Shown: in pieces, positions 18,945-27,378 of the stretch | Numbering within the stretch: position 1 is the first letter of the stretch | How the letters are laid out: the number at the start of each line of letters is the position of its first letter | Assembly: GCA_947493265.1 (NCBI GenBank) | Contig: CANLQL010000003.1 | Coordinates: 434,001 to 498,000, forward strand | Length of the DNA stretch: 64,000 nt | Origin: an uncultured Litoreibacter sp. | GTDB lineage: Bacteria; Pseudomonadota; Alphaproteobacteria; Rhodobacterales; Rhodobacteraceae | Reading direction: 5' to 3' | Translations under genes and position numbers: made by a program | Notes under the pieces: generated by a model | The model's input: the letters and a program-made list of their open reading frames with translations, nothing else | What the model was told of the DNA's origin: nothing | Databases searched by the model: none

Positions 18945-19846
18945 TGAACCTCAGCGTGGCGGAGGCTTTTGCGGCCTATGAAAACGCGCGCGTGCGATTG
19001 CCAAGCTGCAGGCCGTCGCAAACGCCTCCAAGGAACATCAAGTCTTTGGCAGAGATCGCCGACGCGTTTGATGTCTTCCTGCTGGATGCGTTTGGGGTTC
19101 TGAACATTGGCGACGAAGCGATTTCCAGCACGCCCGGGCGTGTGCAGGACCTGCAGGCGGCTGGCAAACGCGTCCTCGTCGTCTCAAATGCGGCCAGCGT
19201 GCCACGCGACACCTTGTTGGAGAAATATCACCGCCTCGGCTACGATTTCGACGCCGCCGATGTGTTCACAAGCCGGATGGCAACGCTTGCCGGTCTTGCC
19301 GATGCACCACAGATCACATGGGGTGTGATGGGGTTGCCAAACGTCCCGATGGACGATTTTGGTCCCTTGAATTGGCATCTGCTAGAGGACGACCCCGACG
19401 CGTATGACCGGGCGGAAGGGTTTCTTCTGGTCGGCAGCGGCACTTGGTCGGAGAACCGACAGGCCTTGCTGGAAGCGTCTTTGAGGAAAACACCCCGGCA
19501 AGTGCGGGTTGCAAATCCTGACATTGTCGCCCCCCGCGAAGAGGGGTTTTCAATTGAACCCGGCTATTTTGCCCATAAGGTCGCGCAGTTTCCGTCAATA
19601 GAACCGCAATTCTTCGGCAAACCGTTTCTGAATATCTACGATCTGGTTTTCGAACATCTGGGCCCAGTTGATCGCGCGCGGGTTGCGATGGTTGGCGACA
19701 GTCTACACACCGATATCCTAGGTGCGCAAACAGCGGGGGTTGCCTCTGTCCTGATCTCTGGCTTCGGTTTTCTCGCAGGTCACGACGCTGCTGCTGCCAT
19801 TTCGCAATCGGGGATTGTCCCGGATTTCATAGCGGAGCGACCATGA
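18941..19846 (+). CDS. HAD-superfamily class IIA hydrolase
   Basis: The 301-aa product has the class IIA layout: motif I V-F-L-L-D-A-F-G-V-L near residue 45, motif II V-L-V-V-S-N-A-A-S, a large cap, and motif IV M-V-G-D-S-L-H-T-D-I-L-G-A. The second Asp of the usual D-x-D is replaced by Phe (D-A-F-G), as in some members of this group where D-x-W-G is found. It could be a phosphatase of a phosphorylated intermediate derived from the imported compound. The ATG at 18941 overlaps the permease stop; another ATG follows at 18944. Confidence 0.85.
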   Translation: MMNLSVAEAFAAYENARVRLPSCRPSQTPPRNIKSLAEIADAFDVFLLDAFGVLNIGDEAISSTPGRVQDLQAAGKRVLVVSNAASVPRDTLLEKYHRLGYDFDAADVFTSRMATLAGLADAPQITWGVMGLPNVPMDDFGPLNWHLLEDDPDAYDRAEGFLLVGSGTWSENRQALLEASLRKTPRQVRVANPDIVAPREEGFSIEPGYFAHKVAQFPSIEPQFFGKPFLNIYDLVFEHLGPVDRARVAMVGDSLHTDILGAQTAGVASVLISGFGFLAGHDAAAAISQSGIVPDFIAERP

Positions 19847-20496
19847 CAGCTGCGCGTATCGTTTTTGATCTGGATGGGACGCTGATCGACAGCGCCCCTG
19901 ATATCCAAAATATCGCGAATACCGTGCTTGCAGGCGTCGATGCTGCACCTGTGTCACTCGCAGAAACCCGCAGCTTTATTGGTGAAGGTGTCGGTGTTTT
20001 CGTGGCCAAGATGCGTTCCGCGCGCAGCATTCCTGAAAGCGAACAGTCCAAACTTCTGGATCAGGTCATCGCGCTTTATGACGACGCGGTCCAGCTGACG
20101 GTGCCCTATCCGGGCGCTGTTGAGGCGCTGGAGACGCTCGCGAAAACGCATCGGCTTGGCATCTGCACAAACAAGCTGCACCGACCTTGCGTATCAGTTC
20201 TTAAACACCTGCGCCTCGACGGCTTTTTCGCCACTGTTTGGGGCGGCGACAATCCACTGGGGCGCAAACCGGATCCTGCGGCGCTGCTTGCTGCATTTTC
20301 TGAGCTTGAGGACGGTCCACGTATCTATGTTGGCGACAGTGAGGTCGACGCCGAAACCGCACAGCGCGCGGCGGTTCCCTTTTTCCTGTTCACTGAAGGG
20401 TATCGCAAGCAACCGGTCGACGCGATCCCCCACGATGTCAGCTTTGATGATTTTGGCGACCTGCCGTCGCTCATCAAAAGTCACCTTGAGAATTAA
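19843..20496 (+). CDS. HAD-superfamily phosphatase, phosphoglycolate-phosphatase-like
   Basis: The 217-aa protein has V-F-D-L-D-G-T-L-I-D-S (motif I, both Asp present), I-C-T-N-K (motif II), G-R-K-P-D-P (Lys motif III) and Y-V-G-D-S-E-V-D (motif IV), with a helical cap at about 15-80. This is the Gph/phosphoglycolate phosphatase pattern. The overlap (ATGA) with the preceding HAD gene shows one operon. With a PhnD-type importer it may release phosphate from an imported phosphoester, but that is inference. Confidence 0.9.
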   Translation: MTAARIVFDLDGTLIDSAPDIQNIANTVLAGVDAAPVSLAETRSFIGEGVGVFVAKMRSARSIPESEQSKLLDQVIALYDDAVQLTVPYPGAVEALETLAKTHRLGICTNKLHRPCVSVLKHLRLDGFFATVWGGDNPLGRKPDPAALLAAFSELEDGPRIYVGDSEVDAETAQRAAVPFFLFTEGYRKQPVDAIPHDVSFDDFGDLPSLIKSHLEN

Positions 20497-20908
20497 ATTT
20501 TCGGTTTCAAGTCACGCTATCTGGAAACGAGAACACATCCGACGAACCAAGAAAAGATCGACCCTGCATTGCTCCGTGCCGACATTGCAGCTGGTGCGGG
20601 CATCGAAATTGACTGACCCTTTTTTATCTCCAGTTGAACGACGGATATTCACCGGCTCCGCAGCTTCGTTCACACATCGTTTTGGGTGCGAACCAGCCCT
20701 TTCAAACGACAGAAACGGGATCGCGACCAGTTTTCTAATTGAAGCTGTAGTGTTGACATTTCCAGCCAATGACGCACGGATGAAGACGGTTGAAGTTTCA
20801 GAAGCTAGTGAGCCTCACCCCACGAAAAAAGCAAAGGATGATCGATCTCCAAAGACGGTCGTCGATTTTGAAAACCAGTGAAACGAAACAAACAACAGGG
20901 ATAGACTT
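20497..20908. other. 412-base gap without a supported gene
   Basis: The stretch separates the HAD operon from the amino acid transporter. An 85-codon - strand frame (20512-20769) and the extension of a frame through the HAD gene are the only open stretches; neither has a ribosome site or recognisable domain. The promoter of the next operon should lie near its right end. Its appearance (scrambled, no domain) is that of decayed intergenic sequence. Confidence 0.4.
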
Positions 20909-21706
20909 ATGAATTTGAAAACTCTCGCAACAACGCTTGTGGTGTCAGCACTGAGTATCTCAGCCGCTTCGGCCGACATTCTGGATACGATTAAGGAACG
21001 CGGCAAACTCATCGTCGGCACAAAGGCCGACTATAAACCTTACGGCTTTCTGGACACGTCTGGCGCAATCATCGGCATCGAGCCTGACCTGGCAAGAGAC
21101 GTCGCCGAAAAACTGGGCGTCGAGATTGAATTTGTCCCTGTTGTCAGTTCGAACCGGATGCAGTTTTTGGAACAAGGCAAGATCGATCTGATGATCGCCA
21201 CCATGACTGACAAGCCAGATCGTCGCGAAATCGTTTTGATACCGGATCCCAACTATTACTCTTCAGGCACCAACATCTTAGCTTTGAAAAGCTTGGGCTT
21301 GAAAGAGTGGGAAGACCTCCGTGGCAAGCCGGTTTGCGGCATTCAGGGTGCATTCTACAACAAGGCGACATCGCAAAACTATGGTGCCGAGATTGTTGCG
21401 TTCAAAGGAACTGCAGAAGCGTATTCCGCACTAAAGGGCGGTAACTGTGCGGCGTTCGTTTACGATGACAGCGCCATCGTCGCCAAGGCAGCCGAGCCAG
21501 AATGGGCAGAATATGAAATGCCGCTTCAAACTATCGATGACGCCCCTTGGGGATTGGCCGTCGCATTGGGTGAAGACAACTTCGCCCAACTGATGAGTGA
21601 CATGATCATCGACTGGCACAAGACTGGCCGTATTCTTGAGCTTGAGACCAAGTGGGGCGTGACCAACACCCCGTTTGCGCAAGCCATGCACGATAAATAT
21701 AAATAA
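20909..21706 (+). CDS. Polar amino acid ABC transporter substrate-binding protein
   Basis: The 265-aa protein has a signal peptide (residues 1-22, ending A-S-A) and the SBP_bac_3 pattern: G-K-L-I-V-G-T-K-A-D-Y-K-P-Y-G-F, G-I-E-P-D-L-A-R-D-V-A, D-L-M-I-A-T-M-T and W-G-L-A-V. The family binds polar or charged amino acids. It opens a four-gene operon with two permeases and an ATPase. A hairpin follows the stop. The exact amino acid cannot be told. Confidence 0.92.
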   Translation: MNLKTLATTLVVSALSISAASADILDTIKERGKLIVGTKADYKPYGFLDTSGAIIGIEPDLARDVAEKLGVEIEFVPVVSSNRMQFLEQGKIDLMIATMTDKPDRREIVLIPDPNYYSSGTNILALKSLGLKEWEDLRGKPVCGIQGAFYNKATSQNYGAEIVAFKGTAEAYSALKGGNCAAFVYDDSAIVAKAAEPEWAEYEMPLQTIDDAPWGLAVALGEDNFAQLMSDMIIDWHKTGRILELETKWGVTNTPFAQAMHDKYK

Positions 21707-21716
21707 AAATTGAGGA

Positions 21717-21748
21717 TTGGGCGGGCCTGTTTTATGGACCGCCCGATC
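21717..21748 (+). terminator. Intercistronic hairpin after the amino acid binding protein
   Basis: ATTGGGCGGGCC pairs with GGACCGCCCGAT around an 8-nt loop, with one wobble and one mismatch. It lies between the binding protein and the first permease, where partial termination usually keeps the binding protein in excess. No long T run follows. Confidence 0.55.
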
Positions 21749-21772
21749 CCTGCCTTCTGAGGGGAAGCAGGT

Positions 21773-22519
21773 ATGGAGTTCGTATTCGAGTGGTTTCGTA
21801 CCCTGTATCAGGAGACGGGTATAAACCTTCCCTTTCTCTACGACGAATATGACAGAAACCGGATGATCGACGGGTTTTTCACGACCATCTGGTTGTCGCT
21901 AGTCTGCTTGTTCTTCTCGGTCATCATCGGCATCATTGGGGCGTGGCTACAAGGGTCAGCGTTCAAATGGACGCGGCGCATTGTCAACGGTTATATCCAG
22001 CTGTTCCGAAATACACCGCCATTGGTACAACTTTATTTCTTCTATTTTGCGATCGGAACACTGTTGCCTCGGGTCGAAAACGACTGGGGCGGGCAATCAC
22101 CCATATTGGGCAGCTTTGCCTGGGCGGCGATTTCGCTGTCTTTTTTTGCGGGCGCTTTCAACGTCGAAATTTTCCGTTCAGGCATCGAAGCCGTTCCCAA
22201 ATCAACGGTCGAAGCCGCAGAGGCGCTTGGCTTCTCCAAGTTGCAAATCTATCGCGACATCACCCTACCTCTGGCGTTTCGGGTGGTGCTGCCTGCCCTC
22301 AACAACAACTTGGTAAATTTGGTGAAAACCACAACGCTGGCCTATGCAATTGCAGTTCCTGAAATGCTCTATGAGGCCAATCAAATCTGGTCGGACAATG
22401 TGAATGTGACCGAGATGATGTTCTTCCTGCTTTTGGCCTATTTCGTGTTGGTAGGCGTGCTGGTGGGCGGCATGAACCGTTGGGAACGGGCAATGAAAAT
22501 TCCGGGGTATGGCGGATGA
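21773..22519 (+). CDS. Amino acid ABC transporter permease, first
   Basis: The 248-aa membrane protein shows the HisM/GlnP-type permease signature: Y-I-Q-L-F-R-N-T-P-P-L-V-Q-L-Y-F and the coupling loop E-A-A-E-A-L-G-F-S-K-L-Q-I-Y with L-P-L-A-F-R-V-V-L-P-A-L-N-N. It has about five spans. Its stop overlaps the start of the second permease (ATGA). Confidence 0.92.
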   Translation: MEFVFEWFRTLYQETGINLPFLYDEYDRNRMIDGFFTTIWLSLVCLFFSVIIGIIGAWLQGSAFKWTRRIVNGYIQLFRNTPPLVQLYFFYFAIGTLLPRVENDWGGQSPILGSFAWAAISLSFFAGAFNVEIFRSGIEAVPKSTVEAAEALGFSKLQIYRDITLPLAFRVVLPALNNNLVNLVKTTTLAYAIAVPEMLYEANQIWSDNVNVTEMMFFLLLAYFVLVGVLVGGMNRWERAMKIPGYGG

Positions 22520-23352
22520 CATATAAAACCGACCTGCCCGTAATGCTGCCGATGAAACGGCGCGAAGCTGAGCCATTCCTGAGCCTTAAAATGTGGTACA
22601 TTTTGCCAATTGCGCTTTTGGCTATTCTTGGTCCCAACCTGGTCGTTGCGCAATCCACGCCCGAGAGCCAGTCGCCAATTGCCGTTTTGTTGAACTGGGC
22701 ACCGCTGCTGCTCAAAGGGTTCATTTTCAATCTTGTAATCTCTGTCAGTGCGATGGCCTTGGGGACTTTTGTCGGCGCGATCTTGGGACTTGGACAAATA
22801 TCTCTCTTTGCACCAACACGACACAGTTCTTGGTTCGTGACGCAGTTTTTCCGCAATGCCCCCTGGCTGGTTCTGCTGTTTTTCGCGATGTTTCTTCTGC
22901 CGTTCGAGATTAACCTCTTTGGGTTCAAGATACCGTTTCCGGATTGGTTCAAGGCGATCCTTGGCCTGTCCCTGCCTGTGATGGCCAATGTCTCCGAGAT
23001 CGTGCGGGGCGCGGTCAGATCACTTCCTAGCGGGCAATGGGAAGCGGCCGAGAGCCTTGCTTACACGCGTCTGCAAACCCTTTGGCTGATCATCCTGCCC
23101 CAATGCGTGAAGCGGATGTTGCCGCCTTGGATGAACCTCTACTCCATCCTGACAATGGCGACCGTTTTGGCCTCGATTGTTGGTGTGAACGAAGTCATGA
23201 CGCTGACCGGACAAGCCTTGGCCTCGGAGGGGGGACGCCCCGATCTTTTGGCCCCGTTCTATGGTTTCGTCCTGCTGCTATTCTTCATCTACTGCTATCC
23301 AATCGCGAAATTCACTGTGTGGTTGGAAACGAAATACGCTGTCATATCCTGA
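22516..23352 (+). CDS. Amino acid ABC transporter permease, second
   Basis: The 278-aa protein is the partner permease: an extended N-terminal region with one extra hydrophobic segment, then F-F-R-N-A-P-W-L-V-L-L-F-F and W-E-A-A-E-S-L-A-Y-T-R-L-Q-T-L with L-P-Q-C-V-K-R-M-L-P-P. The start at 22516 overlaps the upstream stop. It precedes the ATPase by 9 bases. Confidence 0.92.
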   Translation: MTYKTDLPVMLPMKRREAEPFLSLKMWYILPIALLAILGPNLVVAQSTPESQSPIAVLLNWAPLLLKGFIFNLVISVSAMALGTFVGAILGLGQISLFAPTRHSSWFVTQFFRNAPWLVLLFFAMFLLPFEINLFGFKIPFPDWFKAILGLSLPVMANVSEIVRGAVRSLPSGQWEAAESLAYTRLQTLWLIILPQCVKRMLPPWMNLYSILTMATVLASIVGVNEVMTLTGQALASEGGRPDLLAPFYGFVLLLFFIYCYPIAKFTVWLETKYAVIS

Positions 23353-23361
23353 GGAACTTTC

Positions 23362-24108
23362 ATGAGCTGGACCCCCGCAGACCCAATGGTCTCCCTAAAG
23401 AACGTGCATAAATCCTTTGGCGATCTGAAAGTGCTGAACGGTGTTTCACTGGATGTCATGAAAGGCGATGTAATCTGCATCATCGGCCCCTCAGGATCAG
23501 GCAAGTCGACCCTGATCCGCTGTGTCAACGCCCTGAACGATATTCAGCAGGGCTCGATTTTGGTGGAGGGCCAAGAGGTCAACGACCCCAAGCTCGACAA
23601 GCTAGAACTGCGCAAGAAAGTTGGAATGGTTTTTCAACAATACAACCTGTTTCCACATAAGACAGCGTTGCAAAATGTAATGATGGCACCGATTCGCGTG
23701 TTGAAGCAGGACAAGGCCCAGGCCGAGGAAACCGCACGAGGATTGATCAAAAAAGTGCGCTTGGAAGGGAAGGAAAACGCCTATCCGGGGGAGCTTTCTG
23801 GCGGCCAGCAACAGCGTGTGGCCATCGCGCGATCCCTCGCAATGCGACCCGATGTTATCTTGTTCGACGAGGTGACCGCCGCACTTGATCCTGAAACTGT
23901 TGGAGAGGTTTTGCAGACAATCAAGGACCTTGCGGAAGACGGAATGACCTGCATTCTGGTAACCCACGAAATGGCTTTTGCCCGTGAAGTTGCGGATCAT
24001 ATTTACTTTACAGATCGTGGTGTCATCGTCGAGCACGGCCCACCGGAGACTTTCTTTCAAAACGCACAAGATCCACGCACCAAAGAGTTCCTCAGCCAGA
24101 TACTTTAG
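23362..24108 (+). CDS. Amino acid ABC transporter ATP-binding protein
   Basis: The 248-aa ATPase has Walker A G-P-S-G-S-G-K-S-T, Q-loop F-Q-Q-Y-N-L-F-P-H, signature L-S-G-G-Q-Q-Q-R-V and Walker B V-I-L-F-D-E-V-T-A-A-L-D, the polar amino acid (HisP/GlnQ) type. It closes the operon. About 230 bases with no gene follow before the truncated permease at the island edge. Confidence 0.94.
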   Translation: MSWTPADPMVSLKNVHKSFGDLKVLNGVSLDVMKGDVICIIGPSGSGKSTLIRCVNALNDIQQGSILVEGQEVNDPKLDKLELRKKVGMVFQQYNLFPHKTALQNVMMAPIRVLKQDKAQAEETARGLIKKVRLEGKENAYPGELSGGQQQRVAIARSLAMRPDVILFDEVTAALDPETVGEVLQTIKDLAEDGMTCILVTHEMAFAREVADHIYFTDRGVIVEHGPPETFFQNAQDPRTKEFLSQIL

Positions 24109-24336
24109 TTTGTTTGGACGTGAACGATCTGCCGGGGTGATGGTTGCATTAGCTTTTTCAATTAAAGCAACATTCGCTGATGTGCAGTACCGAGGGACCA
24201 TGTAACCCGAAGCCAACATTCAGCAAGTTTTCCAGATGCTGCGGTCGCAACCGGCTTTCCGGACACGCCCTGCGTGTGCAAATTTCGTTGTATATTGAGT
24301 TGGTTGTCTGGTGACTTTAAGGCCGCTCTCTAGGTC

Positions 24337-24702
24337 TCAGACAATCCAGCCAAAGAGATACCCCGCCGCGAGCGACCCCAGAACAGCAAGCAGAAGGTAG
24401 AGCACGAATTGCTTCAGTTTGAGAACCGGTGCAATGGCCATAGCCCCCCAAATGCTCACGACACCGCCCGATATAAAGAAGCCCATCGCCGCCCCCTCTG
24501 ACATGCCATTGTCGATCAAACCCCGCGTCATCGGCAGGGCAGCGTAGCCATCAATATACGCCGGGGCACCGACGAAGACTGCAGCGGGTATCGCCCACCA
24601 TTGGTTCTCGCCAACATAGGCAGCGAGTGTACATGGTATCAGAACCGCGTTCAGCGCATATTCCGCTGCAAAAAAGTAAGGTGGCGGACAGACAGTCCGC
24701 AT
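24337..24702 (-). pseudogene. 5'-truncated ArsP-like permease gene abutting the left att site
   Basis: The 121-codon frame encodes only the C-terminal third of a permease of the ArsP/DUF318 type: F-V-G-A-P-A-Y-I-D-G-Y-A-A-L-P-M near residue 43, then G-A-A-M-G-F-F-I-S-G-G and two final membrane spans. Family members have roughly 300-350 residues. The first dozen codons are not permease sequence: they read through the 28-bp tRNA-derived repeat (24668-24695) from an ATG just inside the island. Because the frame continues only to the tRNA 3'-end sequence, the missing 5' part was lost before or during an integration event at this tRNA. Likely non-functional. Confidence 0.75.
24668..24695. repeat. 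Left attachment site of the genomic island (28-bp direct repeat)
   Basis: The 28 bases from GCAAAAAAGTAAGG through GGCGGACAGACAG are identical to 53735-53762, where they overlap the 3' end of tRNA-Ser(GGA). Flanking bases differ on both sides, so the repeat is exactly 28 bp. It contains the last 14 bases of the tRNA gene including CCA and the T-run that follows it. Confidence 0.9.
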
Positions 24703-25070
24703 CTTTATCTGCTTATAATAATGATAGTAAATGTATTTATATTAGATTTTAGAGCTCATACCACACTCACGCAAGCAATCCCTGTCTGCCAGCGGCTTTC
24801 CTGAACGCTTCCTCAATTCAAAAGAAAAATTGACAGCCTCCTGCCGCCAAGGACTGCTGTCCGGGCTCTTCGTGGTCTTTCTCATCGTCCGCTCCTCAGT
24901 GGCTACTATGAGCAACAAACCCTCCCTTAGCAAATACGCCTAATTGGACCCATATGCGCTGACGCCCGACAACTCACGGCAGACATTCGACAGCCAAAGG
25001 CTGGTCTAGAACATCAACAGCAGCTCAGCGGACAAAGCGTGAATTCGCTGCGTCTGCGCGAATGTCTGAT
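24703..25070. other. 368-base AT-rich left end of the island
   Basis: Between the left repeat and the first exporter gene the sequence is AT-rich at first (TTATAATAATGATAG) and holds only a short frame, listed separately. Island ends often carry integrase arm-binding sites, but I cannot identify them by eye. Confidence 0.4.
24742..24885 (-). CDS. Possible 47-aa small protein
   Basis: An ATG at 24885 is preceded by GAGGAG with 6 bases spacing and opens a 47-codon frame rich in Lys, Arg and Ser. There is no recognised domain. It lies at the island end and runs towards the att site. The good ribosome site is the only support; it may equally be chance. Confidence 0.25.
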   Translation of the reverse strand: MRKTTKSPDSSPWRQEAVNFSFELRKRSGKPLADRDCLRECGMSSKI

Positions 25071-25805
25071 TTAGACGTTGCGCCAGAGCAGGGCTAAGGC
25101 AGAGCAGATTGCAAGCCCAAGCGCCCAAGGCCGGATAGCACCACGCTCAAACCGAACTGCGAGTGGCTTCGATAGCGACAGAGCCACAGGGACCAGTGGT
25201 GCAAGAGAGGTAGCGAAAGCCACCTGCGCCAGCGTCATTACCCCAGCTACCGAAAGCGCAATGATCGCAACGAGCGTCCCAAATCCATAGAAGGCGTTTT
25301 GTGTCGCAGCCGACCTCCGCGTTTCTACTTTCGAATAAAGTATGGCCATTGGTGGCGCACCAATGCCAGTCAAGGTTCCCATGAAACCACCAACCGCACC
25401 CGCAACGAACAGAGAGCTGGTCGTGATCGGGAACGAAAGACCCATCAGCGTAAGGGCAACCGCAAAAAGAACGATGAAGCCCACGATTATTGCCAGCGCA
25501 TCGGTTCCAACCACCGCCGTTGCGATATAGGCGGCGATGCCCGCACCCAGAATGCGTCCTGCAAAGCCAGGCGGGAGGTCTCGCCGCTTGACGGCCCCCC
25601 GTGTGTTCAGAATCGCACCCGAGCCAATGACAAAGCCGACAAGAAGCACAGTCCCTGGAACCCACTCTGGTGCAACAAGTGCCATGACCGGGGCCGCAAA
25701 CATCCCGTATCCCGCGCCGGACAAGCGTTGAATGAGAGTGCCGAAGAAGACCGTGATAGCACAGATCATCCACGGTCCGAATGCAGGCAGTAAGGTTTCA
25801 GGCAT
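25071..25805 (-). CDS. TauE/SafE family sulfite or organic anion exporter, first
   Basis: The 244-aa membrane protein has about eight spans and the TauE/SafE repeats: R-L-S-G-A-G-Y-G-M early and G-A-V-G-G-F-M-G-T-L-T-G-I-G-A-P-P in the second half. Members export sulfite, sulfoacetate or related anions, often after sulfonate breakdown. The frame continues upstream to 25991 but that part is Cys/His-rich out-of-frame sequence of the neighbour; the ATG at 25805 is chosen. It follows the second exporter by 35 bases in the same operon, after a GntR-controlled divergent promoter. Confidence 0.88.
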   Translation of the reverse strand: MPETLLPAFGPWMICAITVFFGTLIQRLSGAGYGMFAAPVMALVAPEWVPGTVLLVGFVIGSGAILNTRGAVKRRDLPPGFAGRILGAGIAAYIATAVVGTDALAIIVGFIVLFAVALTLMGLSFPITTSSLFVAGAVGGFMGTLTGIGAPPMAILYSKVETRRSAATQNAFYGFGTLVAIIALSVAGVMTLAQVAFATSLAPLVPVALSLSKPLAVRFERGAIRPWALGLAICSALALLWRNV

Positions 25806-25840
25806 ATATTCGAGTTCTTTCTTAAGGAAGGAGAGAGCTA

Positions 25841-26617
25841 TCAGACGACGATGAAGATGACAGTCATCACTGCCCCAATTGCAATGATGACCCCCCGCAG
25901 CACGTCGATCTGTGTCATGCGACGGACAAATTTCGACGTGACATAGGCACCGCATATATTCGCAACAGCCATAGGGACAGCGGCATCCCATGCGATCAGG
26001 TCGGCAGTCATGAATGTGACCACGGAGAGGATTGACAGGATGGACGCAAGCAGGTTCTTCAACCCGTTTATCCCATGAATATCCCGGTAGCCCTGCAATG
26101 CGAGCGCAGCGAGCAGTATGATACCTAAACCGCCATTAAAGTACCCTCCGTAAATCGTGACCACGAGCAGGGCAATTATTGCCATCGGGGCGGAATGCAG
26201 GCCAACACTGCCACCTTCCGTCATCTTTTGAAGTCGCGGTGCATAAGCGAATAACAGCGTTGCAATCAACAAAAGCCACGGAACGAGCGCGAGAAACGCA
26301 TCTGGCGTTGTGATGATGAGAAGCACAGCGCCTAGAATACCGCCGACAGCCGCGATCATGATGATAGAGCCAAGGCGCAGCGCGCCTTCAGCGCGAACAT
26401 CGTGACGATAGGCCCATGCACTGGCGATGTAGCCGGGGACAGCCATCGTTGTCGCCGTCGCATTCGCGACGACTGGCGGAATGCCAACCCATATCAGGAC
26501 CGGCAACGTGACGAAGGTTCCTCCACCTGCAACAGCGTTCAATGCCCCACAGAGAAATCCAGCAACAACGACGACAATGAATTCTACCACGGCAGTTCCT
26601 TCGACCTCTTTCGACAC
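25841..26617 (-). CDS. TauE/SafE family sulfite or organic anion exporter, second
   Basis: The 258-aa protein has the classic N-terminal repeat F-L-C-G-A-L-N-A-V-A-G-G-G-T and P-V-V-A-N-A-T-A-T near residues 40-58, and about eight spans. Two unlike members side by side suggest either a heteromeric exporter or two substrates. The GTG at 26617 gives the longest frame; a GTG at 26590, preceded by GAAGGAAC, is a credible alternative start nine codons in. It is divergent from the GntR regulator. Confidence 0.9.
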   Translation of the reverse strand: MSKEVEGTAVVEFIVVVVAGFLCGALNAVAGGGTFVTLPVLIWVGIPPVVANATATTMAVPGYIASAWAYRHDVRAEGALRLGSIIMIAAVGGILGAVLLIITTPDAFLALVPWLLLIATLLFAYAPRLQKMTEGGSVGLHSAPMAIIALLVVTIYGGYFNGGLGIILLAALALQGYRDIHGINGLKNLLASILSILSVVTFMTADLIAWDAAVPMAVANICGAYVTSKFVRRMTQIDVLRGVIIAIGAVMTVIFIVV

Positions 26618-26636
26618 CTGCTATCAGTGTGATACA

Positions 26637-26647
26637 TTGGTCTCCAA
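26637..26647. promoter_or_regulatory. Candidate GntR operator between the exporter genes and the regulator
   Basis: TTGG-TCT-CCAA is an inverted repeat of four bases with a 3-base spacer, lying 18 bases before the chosen regulator start at 26665 and 19 bases before the longest exporter start. FadR-subfamily regulators often bind short palindromes of this layout. The half-sites are short, so chance is possible. Confidence 0.4.
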
Positions 26648-26664
26648 ATTGGTCTGGAATATTC

Positions 26665-27378
26665 ATGCGATACACGAATGCAGCCACAGCACTTGCACAG
26701 CTTCGGCACCTTTTGCAGACAGATGGGATGGCCGTTGGTGATAGGTTGCCGTCCGAGCGGGTGTTGGCGCAGAGATTTTCATGCAGCCGCGAAACTTTGC
26801 GACGTGCAATTCTTGTGTTGGAGCAGGAAGGCGAAGTCTGGCGTCATGTGGGCCAAGGCACATTCTATGGTCCACGGCCAGATACAGCTCCGCTTAGGGA
26901 AAACCTTTTGGTGCAGGCTACATCGGTTCAGGAATTGGTGCAGGCACGGTACCTGATCGAGCCTGCGGTTGCAGCGGAAGCTGCACGTAGAGCGACCATA
27001 ACAGATATTGCGAAGCTCAATGAGTGCGTTTTGGCCGGGCGCACAGCACCGGACAGGTTTGCGTGCCAGAAGGCAGATGATAGCTTCCACAGAACCATTG
27101 CAACGGTCGCTCGAAATTCGATCTTATCTTCAATCCTCACATTCCTTTCAGATGCGAGGCGTCGATCAACATGGCAGACGCAGTGGGATCGCACGTACCG
27201 TCACATCGGCATCAGAGAGTTCAAGGAGCAGCACAGCGACCAGCATCAGCGGATCGTTGATGCGATTGCAAACCACAATCCTGAGGAAGCCGAAGCCAAA
27301 ATGAAAACCCATCTGGAAGCAATAATCGAAGCGCTTCAGCTCCCGCCGGGTTCGCCATCGTTTCTCACATCAGGTTAG
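26665..27378 (+). CDS. GntR family (FadR subfamily) transcriptional regulator
   Basis: The 237-aa product has the GntR winged helix (D-R-L-P-S-E-R-V-L-A-Q-R-F-S-C-S-R-E-T-L-R-R-A, roughly residues 26-48) and a FadR/FCD C-terminal helical domain with A-R-Y-L-I-E-P-A-V-A, D-D-S-F-H-R-T-I-A and a late H-Q-R-I-V-D-A-I that supply the metal-binding Asp/His set. The frame extends to a GTG at 26629; the ATG at 26665 fits the domain start better. It is divergent from the two TauE/SafE genes and probably represses them in the absence of an organic acid. Confidence 0.9.
   Translation: MRYTNAATALAQLRHLLQTDGMAVGDRLPSERVLAQRFSCSRETLRRAILVLEQEGEVWRHVGQGTFYGPRPDTAPLRENLLVQATSVQELVQARYLIEPAVAAEAARRATITDIAKLNECVLAGRTAPDRFACQKADDSFHRTIATVARNSILSSILTFLSDARRRSTWQTQWDRTYRHIGIREFKEQHSDQHQRIVDAIANHNPEEAEAKMKTHLEAIIEALQLPPGSPSFLTSG

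Noticed and set aside
20120-20881. 253-codon + strand frame running through the second HAD gene and beyond
   Set aside because: More than half overlaps a well-supported HAD phosphatase in another frame, and the translation shows no domain and an unnatural Ser/Arg-rich composition.
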